From Streptomyces sp. NBC_00620 (GTDB lineage Bacteria > Actinomycetota > Actinomycetes > Streptomycetales > Streptomycetaceae): 64,000 bases of DNA. The notes beneath the pieces are model-generated. The model was given only the letters and a program-made list of their open reading frames with translations, was not told the origin of the DNA and did not search any database. Both the position numbers and the translations under genes were made by a program. Of this stretch, positions 26,697-35,516 are shown one piece after another (the first letter of the stretch is position 1; each line of letters begins with the position of its first letter). The stretch spans positions 2,604,001 through 2,668,000 of the forward strand of contig NZ_JAPENY010000001.1 of the NCBI RefSeq assembly GCF_026341825.1, given 5' to 3'.

Positions 26697-27227
26697 CTAG
26701 TCGGTGGTACTTGAGCCGGGCGCGGTCGCCCGCGCGCCGAACGGCAGATTGATGACGACCAGCACAACCCCGCTCAGCAGGAACACCCGCATCGCGGCGT
26801 CCAGTCCGTTCCAGTCTCCCGACTGCCACATGACGAACCACTCGCCGCCGATACCGATGAAACCGGCGCCGAAGAGAAGCAGGAGCATCAGCAGGCCGAG
26901 GGTGGAGACGGAGCGGGCGCGGGTGTGGTCGCGGCGGGTCCACAGGAAGGTGCCGGCGATGAGGACGAGGGCCGCGAGGGTCTCCCAGGCGATGATCGCG
27001 ATGTACGCGGCGTCCTGCCAGGTGCGTGACGTGATGGCCCGCCACATGAGGTCGTCGTCCTTGAACGTCGTGTCCATCGCGAGGACATGGCGGACGAACT
27101 GCTGGTTGGTGCCGAAGTCAGTGATGTTGCTGAAGGCGACGAGGGAGATGTAGAGCGCGACCGTTGCGGTGAGGAGGGTGTAGGTGAGGTGGAGGACGGT
27201 GGAGTGGGGGGTTCTGGATACAGGCAT
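26697..27227 (-). CDS. DUF2165 family membrane protein
   Basis: A 176-residue inner-membrane protein with four transmembrane helices, near 14-34, 75-97, 108-130 and 143-163. The signature FSNITDFGTNQQFVRHVLAM with the following MDTTF and WRAIT identifies DUF2165. The role is unknown; the family is widespread in proteobacteria and actinobacteria. The start is taken at ATG 27227, though the ribosome site is weak (GGGATC). The gene is divergent from NTPase-TPR paralogue 2. Confidence 0.8.
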   Translation of the reverse strand: MPVSRTPHSTVLHLTYTLLTATVALYISLVAFSNITDFGTNQQFVRHVLAMDTTFKDDDLMWRAITSRTWQDAAYIAIIAWETLAALVLIAGTFLWTRRDHTRARSVSTLGLLMLLLLFGAGFIGIGGEWFVMWQSGDWNGLDAAMRVFLLSGVVLVVINLPFGARATAPGSSTTD

Positions 27228-27331
27228 GATCCCAATATGGCCCTGTGGGACGGTCAACAACCATGCCTCTTCAGGTGGGTTGGGCCAGACTGGAGCCGGT
27301 CCGGGCAGGCGATTGCGGAGGAGACGGGCGG

Positions 27332-29956
27332 ATGGTGCGGGCGCGGCCCTCGATGCGGGAGCTGATCACGGGCCGCACGCGGCGCGGGTTCGTCGGGCGG
27401 GGTGCGGAGCGCGCCGCGTTCCGGGAGAACCTCGAACTGCCGCCGGAGGACGAGCGGCACCGGTTCCTGTTCCATGTGCACGGCAACGCGGGGGTCGGAA
27501 AGTCCTTCCTGGTACGGGAGTTGGAGCAGCTTGCGCGGGAGCGCGGGGCGCTGACCGCCTACGTCGACGAGATTGCGGGCAGTGTGCCCGAGGCGATGGC
27601 GGCCATCAGCGACCGGTTCGCGCGGCAGGGGCATCGGTTCAAGGAACTCGACCGGTTGTTGGCCACGCATCGGGAGCGGCGGCACGAGGCCGAGTCGACG
27701 GTCGTGGAGACCGGCGAGACGCTCGGACCCCAGCCCTCGGCAGCCGGCATGACCGCCGCCCGCGCGGGACTCGTCGGGCTGGGTCTCGTGCCCGGCGTCG
27801 GCGCGCTCGCCGGAGCCATCGATCCCGCCCAACTCGCCCAAGGAGCCGACCGGTTGCGCGCGGGGCTGAGTGCCCGCTTCCGCAACCAGGAGGACGTACA
27901 GCTGGTGCTGTCGCCCGAGCGCGTCCTCACACCCGTCCTGCTCACCGAACTCGCCGACGCCGCCGACGCGGCCCCCTGGCTCGTGCTGTTCTTCGACACG
28001 TACGAGCGGACCGGGCCCTTCCTCGACGGCTGGCTGCACGACGTGATGACGACGGACCGGTACGGCGGCTCGCTGCCGGCCAACACCGTGGTCGTGACGG
28101 CCGGGCAGCGGGCCTTCGACACCGCCCGCTGGGGCGGCTTCGCGGACTTTGTTACGGACCTCCCGCTTGGGCCTTTCACGGAGGCCGAGGCGAGGGGGCT
28201 GCTCGCCGACAGGGGCGTGGTGGCCGAGCCGGTCGTGGAGGAAGTGCTGCGGCTCACGGGCGGGCTGCCGGTGCTGGTGTCCACGCTGGCCGAGGCACGG
28301 CCCACCGACCCCGACGACATCGGCGACCCGAGCGCGACGGCCGTCGAACGGTTCCTCAAGTGGGAGCAGGATCCGGTACGTCGGGGGGCCGCCCTCGCCT
28401 GCGCGCTGCCCCGGCGCCTCGACGCGGACGTGTTCCGGGCCGCCGTGGGCTGCCCGGAGGAAGAGGCCGAGGCGCTGTTCGGCTGGCTGCGGTCGCTGCC
28501 CTTCGTCAGCGACCGCGGGGACCGGGTCCAGTACCACGACGTCGTACGCGCCCCGATGCTGCGGTTGCAGCGGCGGCACTCCCCACGGGGGTGGGCGGAG
28601 CGGCACGCGCGGCTTGCGGAGACGTTCGGTCAGTGGCGGGACGAGGCCGAAGCGGGCGTGGAACAGGAGGAGTTGTGGGGGGACGCGGCATGGCGCGAGC
28701 TTCGGCTCGCGGAGTCGTACCACTTGCTGTGCGCGGGAGCGCGGGCCGCGCTGCCGGTGGTGCTGCGGGACTTCGTCGACGCCTGCGACGCCGGTGACGT
28801 CTCCGCCCGCCGCTGGGCCGTGGCCATGGTGGAAGCGGGCGAGGACGCGGACGCGGAGGCAGTACGGAAGTGGGGGCGCGACCTGCTGGGGGCGCTCGGC
28901 GAAGGCGGGGTGGTGACCGCGCTCGGGCTGCTCCTCGACCGGCCCGGAGGACTCGACGAACCGCGACAGGCGCTCGCCCGGACGGTGCGGGGCCGCGCGC
29001 TGCGGCACAGCGGCGCGTACGAGCAGGCGGTGGCGGAGTACGGCCGGGCCATCGCCCTCGATCGGGAACTGGCGCGGGCCTACCGCGGCAGGGCGTTCAG
29101 CCGCGGCGGCCTCGGCGACTTCGAGGCGGGGATCGCCGACCTGGACCGGGCCGACACGCTCGCACCCGACCATGCCGAGACCGTCTCCCTGCGCGGCGAG
29201 TACCACCGCGCCCTGGGCCACGACGACGAGGCGGTCAGGGACCTGGACCGGGGGATCGAGCTCGACCCGTCACACCATTTCGCCTGGGCCTCCAGGGGAG
29301 CCATCCGTCAGACACTCGGACTGCTCGACGACGCTCTCGCGGACCTGAACCGTGCGCTGGGAATCAGGCCGGACTACCCCTTCGCGCTGATCCGCAGGGC
29401 CCGCGTGTGGCGGGCTCTCGGCGAGCAGGAACGCCAGATCGCGGACCTCGATCACGTGGTCCGCCTGGATCCCGACGGGACCTGGGGCTTCGGCGAACGA
29501 GGAGACGCCCTCTGCTCCGTGGGCCGCTACGAGGAGGCTCTCGCCGACTTCGACCGGGCCATCCAACTCGACAGCGCCTACGCGTCGGCCCACGCGAGCC
29601 GGGGTGCCTGCCTCGGTGAACTGGGCCGGCTCGACGAGGGCCTGGCCGACCTGGACCGGGCCATCGCACTCAGGCCGGGATACCCCTGGGCGCTGTGGAA
29701 GCGGGCGGAGATCCATCTCCAACAGCGCGACTACGTAAGGGCGTTGGCCGACACCGACCTGGCGGTAACCTTCCAGCCCGACAACGCGGAGATCCTCGTA
29801 TGCCGGGCCCGGGCGCTGATCGGCGTGGAGCGGTTCGCCGAGGCCCGTGCCGACCTGGACCGCGCGGTCGAACTCATCCGGTCCATGTCGCCGGAGTGGG
29901 CCGGCCTGGCTCCACTCCTGGACCGGATCGACGCGGCGCAACGGGATGCGCGGTAG
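27332..29956 (+). CDS. P-loop NTPase with about 9 C-terminal TPR repeats, paralogue 2
   Basis: An 874-residue paralogue of the 18050 protein. The two align from the first residues (RPSMRELITGRTRRGFVGR) through Walker A GNAGVGKS (51-58), Walker B-like WLVLFFDTYE and the LTGGLPVLVSTLAEARP block. After that the TPR array is shorter (about nine units) and the unique C-terminal domain of paralogue 1 is missing. Codon use here is strongly G+C-biased and no TTA codon is seen, unlike paralogue 1. The start is ATG 27332 with GGAGGAG eight bases upstream. It is probably a nucleotide-dependent scaffold whose TPRs bind a partner protein. Confidence 0.87.
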   Translation: MVRARPSMRELITGRTRRGFVGRGAERAAFRENLELPPEDERHRFLFHVHGNAGVGKSFLVRELEQLARERGALTAYVDEIAGSVPEAMAAISDRFARQGHRFKELDRLLATHRERRHEAESTVVETGETLGPQPSAAGMTAARAGLVGLGLVPGVGALAGAIDPAQLAQGADRLRAGLSARFRNQEDVQLVLSPERVLTPVLLTELADAADAAPWLVLFFDTYERTGPFLDGWLHDVMTTDRYGGSLPANTVVVTAGQRAFDTARWGGFADFVTDLPLGPFTEAEARGLLADRGVVAEPVVEEVLRLTGGLPVLVSTLAEARPTDPDDIGDPSATAVERFLKWEQDPVRRGAALACALPRRLDADVFRAAVGCPEEEAEALFGWLRSLPFVSDRGDRVQYHDVVRAPMLRLQRRHSPRGWAERHARLAETFGQWRDEAEAGVEQEELWGDAAWRELRLAESYHLLCAGARAALPVVLRDFVDACDAGDVSARRWAVAMVEAGEDADAEAVRKWGRDLLGALGEGGVVTALGLLLDRPGGLDEPRQALARTVRGRALRHSGAYEQAVAEYGRAIALDRELARAYRGRAFSRGGLGDFEAGIADLDRADTLAPDHAETVSLRGEYHRALGHDDEAVRDLDRGIELDPSHHFAWASRGAIRQTLGLLDDALADLNRALGIRPDYPFALIRRARVWRALGEQERQIADLDHVVRLDPDGTWGFGERGDALCSVGRYEEALADFDRAIQLDSAYASAHASRGACLGELGRLDEGLADLDRAIALRPGYPWALWKRAEIHLQQRDYVRALADTDLAVTFQPDNAEILVCRARALIGVERFAEARADLDRAVELIRSMSPEWAGLAPLLDRIDAAQRDAR

Positions 29957-30127
29957 TCCCCAGCCCACCTTCGGCACACCTCACCGCACCGGCAAACCCC
30001 ACCGAACGCCGGTCAAAGGTGATCAGTGGGTTCACATTTCGCATAACGTTCCGCCTCTCAACCGACCGTTCCCGTTCGATTACAGTGCTGGGCAGTCGGA
30101 CGTACGGACGGTGCCTGGGAGGTCTCG

Positions 30128-31243
30128 GTGGGTGCGACAGCCGGTGCCGTCTGGGGCCGTGCCGAACAGCAGGACTTCCGTAGCCGGGTGCGCGGGACGC
30201 TGCTGGGTACGGCCGTCGGCGACGCGCTCGGTGCGCCGCTCGACGGGCTCACCCTGGAGGAGATCCGGGAGGCGTACGGCGCCGAGGGCCTCACCGATCT
30301 GGCCTTCGGGCACGGCAGGCGGGGCTCCGTCACACACCTCACCCAGCTCACCCTCTTCACCCTCGACGGGCTGATCCGCGCCCAGGTACGCCGTGACACC
30401 GGCGCCTGGCACCCGCCCACCGACCTCCACCGGGCCTACCGCCGCTGGGCGGCGACCCAGAGCGACTGGGGGCCCGACGAGCGCCGCAAGGACGACGGCT
30501 GGCTGGCCCGCGAGGAGTGGCTGTACGCCCGCCGCGACCCGGCCCGCTCCTGCCTGCTCGGCTTCGGCGACGAGACCATGGGCACCCTGGACGCCCCCAA
30601 GAACCCGGGCGAGCCCGGTCCCGAGGCCGCCGCCCGCTCCGCACCCTTCGGGCTCCTCGTCGGCTGGGAGCCGCAGCTCGTGATGCAGCTCGCCGTCGAG
30701 TGCGCCGCGCAGACCCACGGGCATGTGACGGCGTACCTGTCGGCGGGCGCGTACGCCGTCATCGTGCACGGCCTCGCCCGCGGCGACAGCCTCGACGGGG
30801 CCGTCCAGCGGGCCCTGGGGATGCTCGCCGCGCGTCCGGGGCACCAGCCCGTCACGGAGGCGCTCCAGCACGCCCTGGGTGCCGTACGGCAGGGCATGCC
30901 CACGCCGAGCCGGGTCGAGGAGCTCGCCGGGGACGGTACGGCGGAGGGGCTGCTCTCCGTCGCCGTGTACTGCGCTCTGGTCGGCGAGGACGTTCGGCAC
31001 GGGCTTTGCCTCGCGGTGAACCACGGGGGGCCCTCGGGGGCGGCCGGTGCCCTCACCGGGGGGCTGCTGGGTGCCCTGCACGGCGAAACGGCCCTTCCGC
31101 CGGCCTGGCTGGCCGAGCTGGAGGGCCGTCCCACGATGCTGGTCCTGGCGGACGACTTCGCGATGGAGATGACTCAGGGGCCCGCGTTGCACGGGCCCGG
31201 GGGGTCGTCGCCCGGGTGGCTCACCCGATACCCGCGGGCGTGA
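30128..31243 (+). CDS. ADP-ribosylglycohydrolase-fold protein, probably without catalytic metal site
   Basis: A 371-residue all-helical protein of the DraG/ARH fold, recognised by RVRGTLLGTAVGDALGAPLD, LTLFTLDGLIRAQ and NHGGPSGAAGALTGGLLGAL. Active enzymes bind two Mg ions through a TDDT-type motif and a D-x-D motif near the C-terminus. Here the first reads THLT (69-72) and the second HGGPSG (299-304), so the acidic ligands are missing. It may have become an ADP-ribose or protein-binding module. GTG 30128 follows GGGAGG. It is apparently monocistronic and followed by a long inverted repeat. Confidence 0.82.
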   Translation: MGATAGAVWGRAEQQDFRSRVRGTLLGTAVGDALGAPLDGLTLEEIREAYGAEGLTDLAFGHGRRGSVTHLTQLTLFTLDGLIRAQVRRDTGAWHPPTDLHRAYRRWAATQSDWGPDERRKDDGWLAREEWLYARRDPARSCLLGFGDETMGTLDAPKNPGEPGPEAAARSAPFGLLVGWEPQLVMQLAVECAAQTHGHVTAYLSAGAYAVIVHGLARGDSLDGAVQRALGMLAARPGHQPVTEALQHALGAVRQGMPTPSRVEELAGDGTAEGLLSVAVYCALVGEDVRHGLCLAVNHGGPSGAAGALTGGLLGALHGETALPPAWLAELEGRPTMLVLADDFAMEMTQGPALHGPGGSSPGWLTRYPRA

Positions 31244-31254
31244 GGGCGGAGGGT

Positions 31255-31407
31255 TTTTCGCCCCCTCCGCCCCTACCCGTCCCTTGCTTCCGGGCTACGC
31301 CCGGTGTCAGCCCGTCCGGCGTTTGAGGACGAGCGCGTCAGCGCGATACGGGGGTCTGGGGGCGGAGCCCCCAGGAACGGGACGGGAAGGGGCGGAGGGG
31401 GCGAAAA
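31255..31407. repeat. Large intergenic inverted repeat, copy 1
   Basis: Arms 31255-31283 and 31379-31407 are complementary at 28 of 29 positions. Between them are the unit CAGCCCGTCCGGCGTTTGAG (31308-31327) and a second hairpin, CTGGGGGC-GGA-GCCCCCAG. A related copy lies at 42991-43206. It lies between convergent genes and could serve as a strong bidirectional terminator. This repeat type is frequent in Streptomyces intergenic DNA. Confidence 0.8.
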
Positions 31408-31446
31408 CCTCCCACCCCCAACCCCCCAGCCCCGGATCACAAAGGC

Positions 31447-33012
31447 TTAAAGACTTCCCGCGCCGGACGGGCTGGCCGTGCCCGCCTGGGACGGGATCGC
31501 CGCCGCTGCCGAACCCGAACCGCCGTCGTCGCTGTTGATCTTCGCGATGAGTTCATCCCGTTCCGGTGTGTCCTCCGGCTTCACGTAGCCGATGAGGATG
31601 TACAGGACGAGTGAGACCGCCAGCGGGATCGACACCTGGTACTGCAGCGGGACGCCACCGTCGACGTTCCAGCTGATCGGGTAGTTGACCAGCCAGAAGG
31701 TCACCAGGCCGACGCCCCAGCTGACCAGGGCGGCCGTGGGACCGCTCTTGCGGAACCAGGGGAGCAGCCCCAGCATCAGCGGGATCGCGATCGGGCCCAT
31801 CAGCCCGGCCACCCACTTGATGACGACCGTGATGATGTCTCCGAAGAAGTCGGAGTTCACCTGCGTCGCGACGGACATCGACAGGCCGAGGAACAGCAGC
31901 GTGGTCAGGCGCGCGGCGAGCAGCCCGGCCCGGGTATCCCACTCACGCACCTTCTTCGAGACCGCGGGCGCGATGTCGCGGGTCACGACGGCCGCGATCG
32001 CGTTGGCGTCGGAGGAGCACATCGCCATCGTGTGGGAGAAGAACCCGACGATGACGAGCCCCAACAGACCGTGCGGCAGCAGCTTCTCGGCCATCAGCGC
32101 GTACGAGTCCGCCGGCACGTCCGTCTTGATGATCAGCGGTGCGACCCACATGGGGAAGAACAGCACCAGCGGCCAGATCAGCCAGAGCGAGGCGGACAGG
32201 ACGCCCGAACGCGTGGCGGACTTCGCGGAGTCGGTGGCCATGTAGCGCTGGGCCTGGTTCCACATGCCGCCGTTGTACTCGAAGGTCTTGATGAAGAGGT
32301 AGGCGATCAGGAAGACCATCATGTACGGGCCGGCCAGCGGCTTGGTGTGGCCGTCGAGCGCGGGGGCGTCCCAGACGTTCCACAGCTGGCTGAAGCCGCC
32401 GAGTTCGGCGAGGACCGCGACGAGCATCGCGATACCGGCGATGAACTGGATGATGAACTGGCCGAGTTCGGTGAGCGCGTCGGCCCACAGCCCGCCCACC
32501 GTGCAGTAAATGGCGGTCACCGCACCGGTGATGAGGATGCCCATGTTCAGCGAGACGCCCGTGAACACGGACAACAGGGTCGCGATGGCGGCCCACTTGG
32601 CGCCGACGTCCACGATCTTCAGCAGCACACCGGACCAGGCGAGAGCCTGCTGGGTGGGCAGGTTGTAGCGGTTCTTCAGGTACTCGAGCGGCGAGGACAC
32701 ATGCAGCCGTGAGCGCACCCGGTTGAGGCGGGGCGCGAAGGTCTTCGCGCCTATCGCGATACCGATGGCGATGGGGAAGGACCAGGTGACGTACGAGGTG
32801 ACGCCGTAGGTGTAGGCGATCGCCGCGTACCCGGTGAACATCACCGCGCTGTAGCCGGACATGTGGTGCGAGATGCCGGACAGCCACCACGGCATCTTTC
32901 CTCCGGCCGTGAAGAAGTCGCTGACGTTGTCCACCCGCTTGTGGGACCAGACACCGATCGCGACCATCACGCCGAAGTAGCCGATGAGCACGGCCCAGTC
33001 GAGACTGTTCAT
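31447..33012 (-). CDS. Sodium:solute symporter family (SSS) transporter
   Basis: A 521-residue membrane protein with about 13 helices. It starts MNSLDWAVLIGYFGVMVAIG, and the SSS-type features include RVDNVSDFFTAGGKMPWWLS, HMSGYSAVMFTGYAAIAYTY and the sodium-site-like GFFSHTMAMCSSDANAIAAV. Substrates in this family include sugars, amino acids, pantothenate, carboxylates and inositol, and the substrate here cannot be assigned. ATG 33012 follows GGGAGGGG; an upstream GTG at 33102 is disfavoured. A perfect TGTTCA-N6-TGAACA dyad lies about 170 bases upstream. The C-terminus is Ser/Ala-rich and probably disordered. Confidence 0.9.
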   Translation of the reverse strand: MNSLDWAVLIGYFGVMVAIGVWSHKRVDNVSDFFTAGGKMPWWLSGISHHMSGYSAVMFTGYAAIAYTYGVTSYVTWSFPIAIGIAIGAKTFAPRLNRVRSRLHVSSPLEYLKNRYNLPTQQALAWSGVLLKIVDVGAKWAAIATLLSVFTGVSLNMGILITGAVTAIYCTVGGLWADALTELGQFIIQFIAGIAMLVAVLAELGGFSQLWNVWDAPALDGHTKPLAGPYMMVFLIAYLFIKTFEYNGGMWNQAQRYMATDSAKSATRSGVLSASLWLIWPLVLFFPMWVAPLIIKTDVPADSYALMAEKLLPHGLLGLVIVGFFSHTMAMCSSDANAIAAVVTRDIAPAVSKKVREWDTRAGLLAARLTTLLFLGLSMSVATQVNSDFFGDIITVVIKWVAGLMGPIAIPLMLGLLPWFRKSGPTAALVSWGVGLVTFWLVNYPISWNVDGGVPLQYQVSIPLAVSLVLYILIGYVKPEDTPERDELIAKINSDDGGSGSAAAAIPSQAGTASPSGAGSL

Positions 33013-33178
33013 ATGCCCCCTCCCAGGGTCCGCCTTGTGAACTGCGATGACGTGCACGGCACTTCCGGCGCAGCCCAAGGAGGCCGCGAAGTGCCCGCTC
33101 ATCGTGAGTTCGCTGGCATGGCGGCGACAACAGCCCGTATGGTCAAGAGGGAGTAAAAAAGTTCTGGTTGGTGACCTC

Positions 33179-33196
33179 TGTTCACATGAATGAACA
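33179..33196. promoter_or_regulatory. TGTTCA-N6-TGAACA dyad upstream of the symporter
   Basis: This is a perfect 6-bp inverted repeat with a 6-base spacer, in the 207-base region between the symporter start and the SDR stop. It resembles an operator half-site pair. No adjacent regulator is known to bind it. Confidence 0.35.
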
Positions 33197-33219
33197 ACCG
33201 GGGGGTGTCACATCGGCCG

Positions 33220-34005
33220 CTACCGCATCAATTCACCCGCGTTGACCAGCAGCGACTGTCCCGTGATCGCCCGAGCCCGGTCGGACGCCAGGAAGACCGC
33301 GGCGTCCGCGACGTCCCCGTCCGTGGCCAGCTCGGGCAGCGCCATCCGCTCGGTGAGCCGCGCAAGGACCTCCGCCTCCGGTACGCCTTCGGTGTGCGCG
33401 GTGAACTGGACGAACGCCTGGACCGGCGGGCCCCACATCCAGCCCGGCAGCACGGTGTTGACCCGTATCCGGTGCGGGCCGAGCTCCCGCGCCAGCGAGT
33501 ACATCGCGCTCGTCAGCGCGCCCTTCGACGCCGCGTACGCCGCCTGCCACACCTGCGACGGCGCGGCCACCGCCGACTGCGTCCCGATGATGACGACAGA
33601 GCCGCCGCCCGCCTTCAGTGCGGGCAGACACGCGCGCGTCATCCGCAGCGTCCCCAGCAGATTGACGTCGATGATCGACTGCCAGGTGGCGAAGTCGGCG
33701 TCCTCGAGACCGCCGAAGTAGCTGTCCCAGGCGGCCACATGGACGACGCCGTCGATCCGCCCGAAGCGCTCCACCGCGAGCGCGGCCAGGTCCTCGCACT
33801 GACCCTCGTCGGTGATGTCGGTCGCCCGGTACGCCGAGTGCGCGCCGTCCGGATCGAGTTCGGCCGCGCACTTGGCGAGATTCGCCTCCGTACGCGCCCC
33901 GAGGACCGCGTTCCCCCCGTCCCGTACGACGGCCGCCGCGACCTGATGGCCGAGCCCGGCCCCGACTCCCGACACGACGACGGTCTTGCCCGTGAGCAGT
34001 GACAT
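33220..34005 (-). CDS. Short-chain dehydrogenase/reductase (SDR)
   Basis: A 261-residue classical SDR that oxidises or reduces a hydroxyl/keto group with NAD(P). The Rossmann motif is VVVSGVGAGLGHQVA (about 9-23), followed by the D-T acidic step (ATDITDE), NAG replaced by VAAWD, the catalytic Ser in IIGTQSAVAA, Tyr-x3-Lys in AAYAASKGAL and the PGWMWGPPV region. ATG 34005 follows GGGGAGGCC. It is divergent from the EthD-like gene at 34087 and the two share a palindromic operator, suggesting one catabolic pathway under a TetR-type regulator that is not in the window. Confidence 0.92.
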   Translation of the reverse strand: MSLLTGKTVVVSGVGAGLGHQVAAAVVRDGGNAVLGARTEANLAKCAAELDPDGAHSAYRATDITDEGQCEDLAALAVERFGRIDGVVHVAAWDSYFGGLEDADFATWQSIIDVNLLGTLRMTRACLPALKAGGGSVVIIGTQSAVAAPSQVWQAAYAASKGALTSAMYSLARELGPHRIRVNTVLPGWMWGPPVQAFVQFTAHTEGVPEAEVLARLTERMALPELATDGDVADAAVFLASDRARAITGQSLLVNAGELMR

Positions 34006-34033
34006 CCGAGGCCTCCCCGGCTCTGGCGCATTG

Positions 34034-34050
34034 TCTGACGGGGCGTCAGA
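34034..34050. promoter_or_regulatory. Perfect palindromic operator in a divergent promoter
   Basis: TCTGACG-GGG-CGTCAGA is a perfect 7-bp dyad placed between the divergent SDR and EthD-like genes. Its form and position are typical of a TetR-family operator controlling both genes. Confidence 0.6.
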
Positions 34051-34086
34051 GTATTTGCGTCGACCGGAGGAAGGAAGGGGAGCGAC

Positions 34087-34926
34087 GTGAGTGAGGAGAC
34101 CCGCAGCGAGGTGTACGCGGAGCTGGCCGCCGTCGGCCCGTACGGTGTCCACCCGGGCCATGCGCTGATCACCATGGTCGAACCGCATCCGGGCCACGAG
34201 TACGCGTACAACCGCTGGTACGAGGACGACCACTACTACGCCGGCGCGATGGCGATGCCCTGGATGTACGCGGGCCGCCGCTGGGTCGCCACCCGCGACC
34301 TCCAACTCCTGCGCCGGCCCGAGAAGTCGGCGGTCGCCCAGCCCGTCACCGCCGGCTGCTACCTCTCCACGTACTGGGTCACCGAGGGCCGCTACGACGA
34401 CCACATGAAGTGGACCGTCGGCATCAACAAGCGGCTCAATCGCGACGGCCGGGTCTACCAGGACCGTACGCACGTCTTCACGGCCTTCCAGGACCACGAG
34501 GCGACGGTGTACCGCGACGGAGCCGCGGGCCCCCGTGACTTCCACGCCCTGGACCACCTGTACACGGGCCTGGTGTTGCAGGTCATCGACGCCGAATCGG
34601 CCGAACAGCGGGCCGAGTTGCTGGAGTGGCTGCGCTCCCGCCACCTCCCGAAACGGCTCGCGGGCTCCCCGGCCGCCCTGGTCACGATCTTCCGCCCGAC
34701 GCCGCTGCCCGGCGACCGCATGACGTACGTCAAGCAGGTCGAAGGCGTGGACACGCGGCTGACGCTGCTGTGGTTCCTGGAGGCGGACCCGCGGGACTGC
34801 TGGGAGGGGTACTTCGCGGGGCTGGACGCGGCCGTCGAGGAAGTGGGCCTGGGGAAGGTCGAGTTGGTGGCGCCGTTCATTCCCACGGTGCCGGGGACGG
34901 ACAAGTACGTGGACCGGCTCAGGTAG
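34087..34926 (+). CDS. EthD/dimeric alpha-beta barrel-like protein of unknown function
   Basis: A 279-residue soluble protein. Residues about 25-70 (HALITMVEPHPGHEYAYNRW followed by YEDDHYYAGAMAM) carry the N-x-WY-x-x-H pattern of EthD-like ferredoxin-fold domains. Residues about 195-270 (LVTIFRPTPLPGDRMTYVKQ, RLTLLWFLEADPRDCWEGYF) could be a second such domain, so this may be a tandem dimeric alpha-beta barrel. The GTG start at 34087 has AGGGGAG upstream. Divergence from an SDR across a shared operator suggests a role in degrading a small organic molecule, perhaps as an accessory or monooxygenase-like protein. Confidence 0.65.
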   Translation: MSEETRSEVYAELAAVGPYGVHPGHALITMVEPHPGHEYAYNRWYEDDHYYAGAMAMPWMYAGRRWVATRDLQLLRRPEKSAVAQPVTAGCYLSTYWVTEGRYDDHMKWTVGINKRLNRDGRVYQDRTHVFTAFQDHEATVYRDGAAGPRDFHALDHLYTGLVLQVIDAESAEQRAELLEWLRSRHLPKRLAGSPAALVTIFRPTPLPGDRMTYVKQVEGVDTRLTLLWFLEADPRDCWEGYFAGLDAAVEEVGLGKVELVAPFIPTVPGTDKYVDRLR

Positions 34927-35068
34927 CGCGACCGGGTCGGTGGCGAGCCGGCGTGGCGGGAAAAGGCCGAGCCCCCTCGGCTAGGACGGCGGGCCAGTCG
35001 AGAGGGCTCTGTCGGTGGTGCGTATGCGGTTGGTCGGTGCAGTTGTGGTGGTGGGCGGTATCTGTGCA

Positions 35069-35278
35069 TCAGTCGAGGTGGGAAGCCCCCCGGCTCACCT
35101 CAGCCACGAAGGCGTTCCACGAACTCGCGGGAAACGCCAGCGTGGGGCCCTCGGGGACCTTGGAGTCCCGTACGGCCATCGCCGCGAGAACCGGGGACTT
35201 GACCTCGACGCACGCGCCGTTGCCGGTGGAGTAGGAGGACTTGGTCCAGGTCTGCAGGGCGCCTTGCTGGATTGCCAT
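35069..35278 (-). CDS. DUF397 small protein, WhiJ module 3
   Basis: A 69-residue DUF397 protein with LQTWTKSSYSTGNGACVEVK, AAMAVRDSKVPEGPTLAFPA and SSWNAFVAEV. The ATG at 35278 has GGAG six bases upstream. It lies 238 bases downstream of the XRE gene on the same strand, an unusually long gap for this pair. It may therefore have its own promoter. Confidence 0.87.
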   Translation of the reverse strand: MAIQQGALQTWTKSSYSTGNGACVEVKSPVLAAMAVRDSKVPEGPTLAFPASSWNAFVAEVSRGASHLD

Positions 35279-35516
35279 GTTTGCTCCGGTAGCCAGTTGT
35301 TGAGTTGCTGTCACCGCACAGCGGGTTCCTTCCGGAACCCGCGGTTCGGTTTGCGCCAACGTTGTTGCTCGATGGCGTGATCGACGCTACTCGCCAACAT
35401 CGGCAGGCGAATGAAGTATTCACTCGACCGGATGGCATATTCCATTGGGTCTTCCGCTCCGGTGTGACGAAGGTGTACAGTCCGGCACCCTCGCGACGGA
35501 GGTGGCTCAGTGAGCC

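Noticed and set aside
27254..29221. Long minus-strand open frame opposite NTPase-TPR paralogue 2
   Set aside because: The plus strand has Walker A, TPRs and a close paralogue at 18050. The minus frame has neither motifs nor a plausible start.
18050..30000. Accessory block considered as a prophage or integrative element
   Set aside because: No integrase, excisionase, Rep, Tra or phage structural gene and no tRNA-end repeat is visible.
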